Part shown: piece by piece, positions 56,480 through 64,000 of the stretch
How the letters are laid out: each line of letters opens with the position of its first letter
Numbering within the stretch: the first letter of the stretch is position 1
Assembly: GCA_030280995.1 (NCBI GenBank)
Contig: JASXTE010000017.1
Coordinates: 18,742,498-18,806,497, forward strand
DNA: 64,000 nt
Reading direction: 5' to 3'
Source of the DNA: Hemileia vastatrix
Lineage: Eukaryota > Basidiomycota > Pucciniomycetes > Pucciniales > Zaghouaniaceae
The notes under the pieces: model-generated
What the model was told of the DNA's origin: nothing
The model's database searches: none
Seen by the model: only the letters and a program-made list of their open reading frames with translations
Translations under genes and position numbers: made by a program

Positions 56480-58830
56480 ATTTTACTTTTCCATCCATCA
56501 TGTTACTAATCCTTATGACAAGTTGTTTTTGAGAAATTGATTTCAAATCTCTTTCAGCTGATTCAGTTTCTTGTTCACCAATGTTAGTAATGCAATTGTT
56601 TAATCCAATATTATTCTGAGATACTGTATGGAAATAGGTGATATTTTCTCTGAAAATATTAACAGTGGGATGGAAGTGACAGTTTGTGAACAATTCCTTT
56701 GGACATCAGGTAAGAGTCTAGTCTCTTGTTTAAAAATTCTCAACCACTTCCAAAATGCAACTGTTTGGCCAATGTGTGGCATTTTTTTTGAGTCAGTTGA
56801 TGACTTCAATGATCCTTCCATATTTCTCACATCTCTGGTTCAATATGTGGAACTCAGTACAGGAGGTAGAGATTTATTTGATTGTATGGGTATACCAACC
56901 ATTATCATAAGTTAATTCTTCAAGTGGTCCTATGAGATCTGCTATAGGAAGTTAGAGCTTTTCAAGCAGTCAGTTGGTGGACAGGGTATGTGTTGATCTG
57001 GTGCTTATGGCTATTTGGAAGACTTTGCATGAAATTTCTTAGATGGGGAGGTCAGTTGGTGGACCTATTTCCATATCCAATTTTATCAGCCTTTGTATCT
57101 GTCTGAGGCTTGCATGCCCAAAAAGAGGGTGGTAGTAATATAAAAGATCCTCATCTTTATCAGAGAATTTTTTATAGTTTTTTATTACTGGGTGAGATAA
57201 TTTTATAATGGAAAGAGCTTCAGGATTGATGAGCTCTATTCTGTTATTTCAACTGTTTGATTAGGTGTCAGAGTGGGAGTGTTTTTTGGGTTTTCTGTTT
57301 TTGGAAAAGGAAGTAGCCATTGGCATATGGTTAATGTCACTTTTAGAATATATTCACCCTGAACTTATCTATATAAATTGTTCTGTTCATCAAAAGGAAT
57401 TTCAGCACCTGCTCAAATAAGAAACTCTGGAGAAATTAATGTACAATTTACCTTGTTTCAGTAGTAAAAATTCTTAATTAGAACTATCATCCCAGCCAGT
57501 ACAATGAAATGCAATTTCCCTTTACCTGTAATTGAACTTGGACCATTTTCAGTTACTACTTTCAAGGGTATATGTTTTTCAAGTTCAATAAAACTGACTA
57601 ACTCATTTGTCAATCCTGTTAGGTGATGTGCTGCTCCAATATAATATACAGGTTGACTGTCTGTTTGAGGTGTATTCAGGAAAATAATTTTTTTAAAAAT
57701 CTGCCTGTGACTGGAGAGCCTATGCACAAGGTCAAGGGTGTTCCTTAGTAAGAGATTTGCAAAGATGATTGAAGACTACTTCAAATAACGGAGAAATACT
57801 TTGGGGGAGTGATTCAAAGATAATTCAAAGATACATTCATACAGTTTTGAGATAATTTCAAGGTGAATAAAAACTTAATTTACAGTAACACTAAATATTC
57901 AGGCTAATCTCACATAGGGTTAAAACTTAATAATAAAAGGTTTTTAGTGGTTTAAGATTTTAAAAAGAAATTTAATACTAAGAAAGGTTGGAAAAAAAAT
58001 AGCCTTTTATAAATTTAACTACAATCACAAAAATATTAGAACTTAATTCTAAGGAATATCAAAACAAATTCACCAAATTAGACAGATAACTCCACCTTGC
58101 ATTGACCCCTATAATAAACCACCATTAATTAGTCACTGACCCTCCATTTTAGCCCACATATTCCTTAAAATTACTCCCAGTCCTACTCACAGACCTGTAA
58201 TTACCCTCAGACACACAATAACCAACACTGAAAATATATCATTGACCCTAGCACTAATAGATTGCACATTTGCTTAAAGTTGAAAAGTATAAGCAGATTA
58301 TTGACTAATTTAGATTTAAGGTTTTGATAGTGCAGTTGCTAGAGGGGTCGAATCAAGACACAAAAAAGGAAAAATAAGTTGCTATGTAGATGTTTCTTTC
58401 TGTGCTTTGATTATGGATTTGTGTACTGATTTATGTATTTAAAGATAGACCTTTACTTCAATTTTCACCTTTTTTGTGACAATTCCACAGCTGTTTTATG
58501 AGAATTTTCAAGTTAAATCATTTTTCAGATCAAGGTTCAGGCTTATATGGCCTAGGAGTATCTTTGATTTTTCCCCTTCTTGGATATATGGGACAATAGG
58601 AGTCCATTCTTGTGGTGTTTTATAGTTTCCATAATTGGAAAGTGGAGATTTCTCACTCATGATAGGTATTTGCTGATGAGTATTTTGAAAAAAAAATTTA
58701 AATTTTTTGGATGGCAGAATATATGGTGGATAAAATTGTGGCTGTAATCTTAAGCTTACCAAGTTGTTTGGTGGCAGGAAATTTAGTTGTTGTGGTGGAG
58801 GGGGGTATGGCCAATCTTTTCTCAATTTTT
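56480..58830 (-). pseudogene. Decayed Ty1/copia element, minus strand
   Basis: Minus-strand pieces in copia order. A proline-rich, gag-like frame lies at 58825-58508. The protease region at 57727-57458 reads PVYYIGAAHHLTGLTNELVSF and VVTENGPSSITGKGKLHF, with the catalytic DSGA worn to IGAA. The integrase zinc region near 57140-57040 reads YYYHPLFGHASLRQIQRL, followed by IADLIGPLEELTYDNGWY. Stops and frame changes are frequent. LTRs were not identified. It is unrelated in detail to the young copia at 45220. Confidence 0.65.
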
Positions 58831-59049
58831 AAGTGGAGTTGCATTTTCAACAATGCATCATGCTTTTTAGGTTTTTCAATGCTATTTTTGTGGTGGTTTA
58901 ATGGTCCTGGCTGTGGGGAGAAAGAATTGGCTAGTGCTGGTTTGTTGATCTTGACTGATAGTAGGAGTCAGGCTTGGAACCATGTACCCTTACTTTTTCC
59001 CATAATTTCAAGATAATTCTATTCATTTCAATACCTTTGAGGGGTACAC
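58831..59049. other. No gene seen; possible continuation of the copia relic
   Basis: Short spacer before the element F LTR. TACAC (59045-59049) directly precedes the proposed LTR start. Confidence 0.4.
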
Positions 59050-60028
59050 TGTACATGCGCTGTGCTCTTCCAACATTAGAAGAGGCCTATTTTGGTCTGT
59101 TTAGCGCTGTTTTGGTATGTCTTAATTGACATTGGTTGAATAATTGGGTGTTTTTCTGGTTTTATTCAGTGAATATTGGGACTATGGATAGCTGTTTAAT
59201 TTTTTTTTGTGTTTTACAGGCTAACCTTAAGTCTTAGGGAGAAGGGCTTAGTAATATTAGGTAGAGCTAATTTGGCTCTATGTTTTATGTCTCAATGTTT
59301 TCATAGCTTAATTTTGTGTTTTAAGGGTTTTAGTAGCTGTGGTGGATTTTTCTAAGTATTTTGGGCTTTGTTGGAGGTTTTTGGTGGTTTTCTGGCTTCA
59401 GGGAGGTCTGGCGACTTCTAGGCGGGCCGCCCGCCTAGGTTATAGAAGGTTGGGAAGTGCTTCTAGAGGGTTTTTATTCAATTTGGCTGCCAAAAGCACC
59501 AAATTTGTTTCTGTGCATGAATTTACTTAGATGGTGGTCTGCATGTACATACTGAATAAGACAGTTTTTGGGACAAATTTAATTATCATACAACTATCTG
59601 GAGGTGATATCCTTGTTTATCATTCAGTGTTCACTGTTTTTTGGCCTAAATTGGCTGTATTTTTTGTAAGGTTAGTTCTTCATTTAACTTAACTTTGGAA
59701 ACTGGTTTCTCTGGTGTAGCTTTGCAACCTGCATCAAGTATTATTGCTGTTTTCTGTGCAAAAGGTGCACAGTGTTTTGGTTTTCTGGTGTGGATCTTTC
59801 TGCATTTCAGGTTTCTGGTTCTTTGGTTCTCAGTGGTCTGCTATTGGCTACTATCTTGACTTTTTAAGAAGTCAAGAAGTGTGTTGGAAGGTATATAGTA
59901 CCAGTCTCTAAATTTCTGTAGAAATTAAATCTCACCTATTATTTCTCAAAGGGAATGGGTTTTTTCTCTCCAGTTTTAATCCAACTCCCTTGTCAAGGCC
60001 TATAGCTAGTACTATAGGATTGTCTACA
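59050..60028 (+). repeat. Element F 5' LTR
   Basis: The 3' end (GATTGTCTACA, 60028) is firm because a primer site follows. The start at TGTACATGCGC (59050) is proposed from its resemblance to the C LTR start and is less sure. An inverted copy of most of it is at 20888-21704. Confidence 0.7.
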
Positions 60029-60032
60029 TTTC

Positions 60033-60049
60033 TGGAGCCCAATGTAGGG
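60033..60049 (+). promoter_or_regulatory. Element F primer-binding site
   Basis: TGGAGCCCAATGTAGGG starts four bases after the LTR end. Confidence 0.75.
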
Positions 60050-60135
60050 TCAGGATTTGTTAGATTTTTGGATTTTCTTTTACTTTTGGACTCTCTTTGG
60101 TGGTTGGAGATTGTTTTTCTTGAATTTATTGTACC

Positions 60136-60873
60136 ATGTCTTCTGGACACTCTTTCATTAGTGGTGGTAGTGGCACTGTTGGTGCTGCTGAGGATGGTAA
60201 TCCTCCTGTTTTTATTAGGCCTTCTGTCAGGATCAAGTCATGGAAGAGGCCTATGTTTATGGGGGAGGATTTGAAGTTGTTTCTGGAGCTGTTTGAGGCG
60301 TCTGCAAATGTGGATTGTGCTTCTCACTTGGACATGGTGAAGCAAGTCATCTTATATATAGGTTACAGGGCTCTGGTGAAGTAGGTTGCTGCTATAGAGG
60401 TTTATAGGAGGAAGAATTGGAAAAATTTGTGTCTGCAGATGACAGACAGGTGCAGATCCAGATACTCTATGGTGGATCTCAATATGACTGCAAGTGAATG
60501 GAAATCTTATGGAGGGGTGGACAACCTCTATACTTATAGGAAGTTTCTGGATCAGTTGGAGCCAGTGGTGGATTATTTGGTGGATATGTAAGAGTTGGAG
60601 AGTACTGACTCTGCAAGAAATATTTTCTGGTCTGCTCTTGCCTGGAATGTTAGGATTGATGTGTTAAAGGAGTTGGCAAGAAAGGATAAGATGAAGATTC
60701 TTCCTAATGGTAATCTAAAATTGCCTGCTCTTTCTGTGGTGAAGGAGTTTGTAGAAGGACATCTGAAACTTTTGGCAGTGGATTCTTTCCAGGAATCTAG
60801 CAGCAAATATATTAGCAAGTCAGTTACGCTTTTGCTGAAGATGTGGAGAAATCTAGGAAGAAATAAAGTGTGA
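60136..60873 (+). pseudogene. Element F gag
   Basis: ATG at 60136. One frame passes through in-frame TAG (60382) and TAA (60588) to a TGA at 60871. The N-terminal PSVRIKSWKRPMFMGEDLKLFLELFE and DMVKQVILYI match C and D gag. RCRSRYSMVDLNMTASEWKSYGG corresponds to C's KETRYTMKDLNILVKR region. The last part, LARKDKMKILPNGNLKLPAL with VVKEFVEGHL, matches D's DLPDGENKIPGMEVLKKVILEHL. It is a capsid gene with two nonsense changes. Confidence 0.8.
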
Positions 60874-60890
60874 ACAAGGTGTAGGCTACT

Positions 60891-61259
60891 GTGAAGCCTA
60901 TAGAGGTTGACCCTGTGGTAGAGCAGTTGGCTGATCTGACAAAACAGCTACATATTTTTGTTCAGGAGGCTCAGAAGGCCAATAAGGCTCCTTGTCAGCC
61001 TAGAGTTTTTGATAGGAGGGTTGGTAGGAGTGATCCTTGGGTCTGCTCTTATTTCAGCAGGAAGGGCCACAAGTCCAATGATTTTTGGGCACTGAATAGG
61101 AATGTGTCTGAAGGGAAGGTGGAATTTGATGGGAAAGTGTTAAAGTACCCAGATGGTTCTTTTATAAAGCCTAATGATTTTCAGGCTCCAGTTGAATTGG
61201 GGAGGAGGAGACATAATTTCAACTCAAGGAGGCCAAGATTTAAAGAGTTGCCTAATTAA
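60891..61259 (+). pseudogene. Element F zinc-knuckle frame, knuckle degraded
   Basis: About 122 codons. At residue about 52, CSYFSRKGHKSNDF lines up with the element C knuckle CYYCNNEGHTRMRC; two of the three Cys are Phe, so zinc binding should be lost. EFDGKVLKYPDGSFIKP is a further conserved block of this element group, just before the basic tail. Confidence 0.72.
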
Positions 61260-61834
61260 AGATTCTTCTTCTGGTAAAGGTGAAGATGATGGTAAGGGAA
61301 AGGGAAAAGAGATATTTGAGTCTCATTTACATCTTCCTTTTTTGGTTTGAATATGTATTCTTGTGGTAGAACGTGAAGTGGGGAATGCTTGGCTAGTGTT
61401 TATGATGTGGAAGCAGGAAAGGTGGGAAGGCCTAAGAGCAGTTCTCAGGCTCAACCTAAGCCTAAGGCTTCAAAGGGGGATCCTAAGCTGAGTGCATCTA
61501 GGAAGAAATACAGCAAATAGGAGCTGTATAAAATGCAGAAGGGTATGGAAGATATGAGCCTCCCTAGTTTTGGAGCATTGGACATGAATGGTGAGCCAAT
61601 GCCTATGGATGTTGATTCTGACTCTGAGGAGAATGTCCCTTTGGCTTCATTTCCAAAGCCAGCTGGAGTAAGAGGTTCTGGTGAGGGATCTGGTTTGATT
61701 CCTCTTGATCATAAATCTGTTGGTGGTTCTGGTCCTCAAGAATCTTTGAAGACAAAAGTAGTGAAGCAAAGAGCTCACTTTTGGAGGCCAGTGGTCTCTG
61801 GCTAAGTTAATTTTATGGACTCTTCCTGGAAAGG
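61260..61834 (+). pseudogene. Element F gag-protease linker
   Basis: Low-complexity region with frame changes. The 61533-61805 frame is acidic and proline-rich (MPMDVDSDSEENVPLASFPKP), corresponding to the long linker of element C before its protease. Confidence 0.5.
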
Positions 61835-62395
61835 ATGAATAAGGGTCAGGTTTCCCTTACTTATGGGGAGTTGTATGATATCAGTCCTGGGTTAACTGAT
61901 AGGAAGAAAAAATTGTTGACCAGGAGAAGGGTTTCATCTGGGGAGGTAGAATACATTTGTGATCTTGCTAAAAAATTTGGTGAGGGGCTAGAAACTCATT
62001 TTGCTGCACCTCTGGGTTATGTCAACTTCACTTTGAATGGCAGGGAGGCTAGTGCATTGGTGGATTCAGGTTCTCAGATTAACCTGATTTCTTTGTTTGA
62101 GGCTACTCATATGGGCCTCCCCATCAAAACAGGTACTGGTGGGAATTCAAGAAGGATTGGTGGCCATGTCATTGAATTGGCTGAAAAATCTGAGTTTGTG
62201 AAGTTAGATGTTGGCAAAGCCTCAGGGAAGGTTCATTTTTACATTTCCAAAGGCACTGTAAAAGCTGTTTTGGGTGGGCCATTCTTGATGGATTTTCAAG
62301 CAAGGATTGTTTATCAGTTTGATGTGGCAATTATTTTGCAGTTGACTGGTGAAGATGAAAGGAGACTTCACATGAGGTTATTATCTCCTGGATAG
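61835..62395 (+). CDS. Element F aspartic protease
   Basis: 186 codons. An ISPGLTDRKKKLLTRRRV leader is followed by the retropepsin core GYVNFTLNGREASALVDSGSQINLIS (catalytic Asp near residue 77) and AVLGGPFLMDFQARI near residue 150, as in element C. No stop interrupts it. It would process the gag-pol polyprotein. It ends at a TAG (62393-62395), about 160 nt before the conserved stem-loop. Confidence 0.85.
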   Translation: MNKGQVSLTYGELYDISPGLTDRKKKLLTRRRVSSGEVEYICDLAKKFGEGLETHFAAPLGYVNFTLNGREASALVDSGSQINLISLFEATHMGLPIKTGTGGNSRRIGGHVIELAEKSEFVKLDVGKASGKVHFYISKGTVKAVLGGPFLMDFQARIVYQFDVAIILQLTGEDERRLHMRLLSPG

Positions 62396-62556
62396 GATGG
62401 TTGGGAGACCAGGCCTGGTTTGTCTTCAATGTGCCAATGCATGGACTGTTGTAGGAGAAGAAGAAAAGTGGGTGCCTCCCTGGTTTTTTGGAGTGTGGCT
62501 CAGGCTCTAGTGGGAGTAAGTCTTTTTTAGAGTGATGAGGACTGATCACCCAAGTG

Positions 62557-62596
62557 CTACAACCTCTCCCCAATAAGAGGAAATCCCAGTTTGTAG
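62557..62596 (+). promoter_or_regulatory. Element F conserved gag-pol stem-loop
   Basis: Outer stem CTACAA/TTGTAG (62557-62562 with 62591-62596) encloses inner stem CCTCT/AGAGG (62563-62567 with 62576-62580) and an eight-base loop CCCCAATA, then AAATCCCAG. It occupies the same place and has the same architecture as 35913-35949 in element D but a different outer stem sequence. Confidence 0.65.
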
Positions 62597-62609
62597 TAGG
62601 TCATCTCCC

Positions 62610-62864
62610 TTGGAGATATACCAAGTAGATTTTCAAATTTCTTTTTTTAATGTTTCTCTTCTCTGCAAGTATTCTTCATATATTTTATCAAGTATCTGTT
62701 CTCTCTCAAGATTTTCAATTATTTTTAATTCAAGTTCAAACAAGATGATTGGATATATATCTTTATTGAATGATATGCCAAAAAGCTGTGGAGTGGTAGA
62801 TTGGGGTCTAAAAGTAGGTCCTCCCAATAAGGCACCGCTAGGGTTTCCAATACACCTTTCTTAA
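62610..62864 (+). pseudogene. Element F pol leader, conserved with element D
   Basis: MEIYQVDFQISF..., then a hydrophobic and serine-rich stretch ending LSRFSIIF, aligns with the start of element D's RT frame (MEIIQVDYQLFS...SSFSITF). The frame then diverges. Why this hydrophobic leader is kept is unknown; it may be a short membrane-associated or structural peptide. Confidence 0.5.
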
Positions 62865-63360
62865 GTATTACCTTGTCCACTTCTGTGAGCATTGGGGAAA
62901 CCCCTGGTAACTTTTTTAGCATAGAAGAAGTCTCAAGAAAAGAAAAGAAAAATTTCAAGATAACTGAAGAAAATTAAGAAAAAAATCTGAAGATAATCAA
63001 GAAAGAAGAAAAGAATTATTTTTGTAAAGATAATCAAGATAAATTTTAAAACCTCTAGAATGAGGTTAAACTGCACAAAATTTTGAAGTAAGTAGATCAT
63101 CAAGATAAATTTTTGGGTTCTCCAGCATGAGGATAAACTGCACAATTTTAGAACATTTAATTAAGAAGATGAATCAAGATTTGAAGATTTAGAAGATCAA
63201 AGTGAGGATGAAGAAGTAGAATTGTGGAAAAGCTTTGAAGTGGTGAGATTGGGGTCTAAAAGTAAATCCTTCCAATTGTGCACTGCTAGGGTTTCTTCTA
63301 AAACTTTCAAAAACATTACCTTGGCTAAATATGTGAGCTATGAGGAAACCCTTGGTTTTT
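62795..63360 (+). repeat. Duplicated block with GGGTTTC/GAAACCC stems (element F)
   Basis: A block of about 110 bp (62795-62910) recurs at 63238-63360 (GGTCTAAAAGTA...GCTAGGGTTTC...CCTTGG). In each, an eight-pair stem closes a loop of about 47-49 bases: GGGTTTCC/GGAAACCC (62841-62848 with 62896-62903) and AGGGTTTC/GAAACCCT (63288-63295 with 63345-63352). Confidence 0.7.
63051..63140 (+). repeat. Two hairpin-motif copies in element F
   Basis: ACCTC/GAGGT around TAGAAT then TAAACTG (63051-63073), and TTCTC/GAGGA around CAGCAT then TAAACTG (63118-63140, one G-T pair). Confidence 0.72.
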
Positions 63361-64000
63361 GTTCCAGTTCTGGTGGTGAGGACCCCTCAAGTTGAAGGTG
63401 GAGCTGAAAAGTATAGGAAGGAAGCACAGAAGATTAGGCCTGTCAATGAACCTATGCCTGTAGGTTTGAATCCTCCTTTGAAGAGACCTCCTTTGTCAAG
63501 AGATCCTTATTGTACTCATCTCGTGAAGAATCCTCCAGATTTTGTCGAAATATCTAGGGTCACTGGAAAGGTTGAAAGTTGTTAATTTGGTCCTGATGGT
63601 TGGTTGTCTGATGAGGAAAAGAAGTTGTTGTTGCACGTTATTGTGCTCAGAGAGAAAGAGGTGGAATTTGTAGAAGAGGAAAGGGGTGTGTTGAAACACT
63701 CTTATGGGGAACCTTACTTGATTCATGTGGTTTGTCATGAACCTTGGCAAATCAAACCTATTCCATGTCCAGCTGTTATTAGGGATGATTTTTTAGAGAT
63801 TTTTAGGGAAAGAGTCAGGACTATTTTATACAAAATATCAAAATCTAGTTACTTAAGTCCAGTTTTCTGTGTAAAGAAGCAGAATGGAAAGCTGAGGGTG
63901 GAGCATGATCTTAGAGCCTTGAATAGAGTCACTATCAAGGATGCCGGAATGCTGCCAATCACAGAAAACTTTTTGGAAGATTTTTCTGGAAGGGTGTGTT
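63340..64000 (+). pseudogene. Element F reverse transcriptase, 5' part
   Basis: RPVNEPMPVGLNPPLKRPPLSRDPY matches the pol starts of C and D. A frame change near 63580 is needed at SRVTGK, after which FGPDGWLSDEEKKLLLHVIV, KHSYGEPYLIHVVCHEPW and SPVFCVKKQNGKLRVEHDLRALNRV (RT region 1) follow. The window ends at FSGRVC, before the FIDD motif. Confidence 0.83.

Larger units (their letters stand above)
59050..64000 (+). mobile_element. Element F: 5' part of a third C/D-type retrotransposon
   Basis: 5' LTR, primer site, gag, zinc-knuckle frame, protease, conserved stem-loop, leader with hairpins and the start of RT are present. RT continues past the window end. Protein order and motifs match C, and the leader before RT matches D. 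Stops in gag and frame changes show it is not intact. Confidence 0.85.

Noticed and set aside
62838..63352. CTAGGGTTTC and GAAACCC blocks read as interstitial telomere repeats
   Set aside because: There is a single TAGGG in each block, not a tandem series, and complementary arms explain the sequence better.

Overview
The window looks like a repeat-dominated, AT-rich stretch of a large fungal nuclear genome, most likely a basidiomycete and plausibly a rust (Pucciniales). The evidence is the reverse transcriptases of three related elements (FIDD followed by G-x-I-K-G-P), a PIF/Harbinger transposase with a 66-nt intron and a perfect TACTAAC branch site, many short GT-AG introns of 53-70 nt, and almost no unique coding DNA. 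I see no rRNA, no intact tRNA, no CRISPR and no convincing housekeeping gene. The species call is inference.

Layout. 1-6032: AT-rich DNA with one solo LTR (720-1471, TSD ATAAA) and a decayed minus-strand gag remnant (3523-4733). 6033-14744: a complete Ty3/gypsy chromovirus ('element A') with 797-bp LTRs and 5-bp TSD GAAAC; its leader holds nine micro-exon-like repeats, and its pol is broken by one frameshift and one stop. 15597-19640: a dead Harbinger transposase gene split by three solo LTRs, each with its own 5-bp TSD. 20582-20752: a MITE-like inverted repeat. 20888-21704: part of an LTR that received two further retrotransposons in tandem.

21705-33299 ('element C') and 33304-51307 ('element D') are related Ty3-type elements lying head to tail with only four bases between them. 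Both carry, between pol and the 3' LTR, a gene on the opposite strand whose product has a Zn(II)2Cys6-like pattern (C-x2-C-x6-C-x14-C-x2-C-x6-C). C also carries a second spliced antisense gene. D's antisense gene is split by a solo LTR (42133-43308), and D's 3' LTR is split by a young Ty1/copia element (45220-50777, TSD ATTAT). 51535-53007 holds an unrecognised, possibly spliced gene relic. 54195-55830 is a satellite-like array of hairpin repeats. 56480-58830 is a decayed minus-strand copia. 59050-64000 is the 5' part of a third C/D-type element ('element F') that runs off the window.

How it works together. Every recognisable gene belongs to a mobile element: gag, protease, RT, RNase H and integrase in their usual order, primed from sites just inside the 5' LTRs. 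The novelty is in non-coding RNA features and antisense genes shared by C, D and F: about 18 copies of a small hairpin (variable self-complementary stem, mostly six-base loop, trailing TAAACT), a larger conserved stem-loop between gag/protease and pol, and the antisense zinc-cluster genes. Stem changes that keep pairing argue for selection on RNA structure. No element here is intact enough to be called autonomous.
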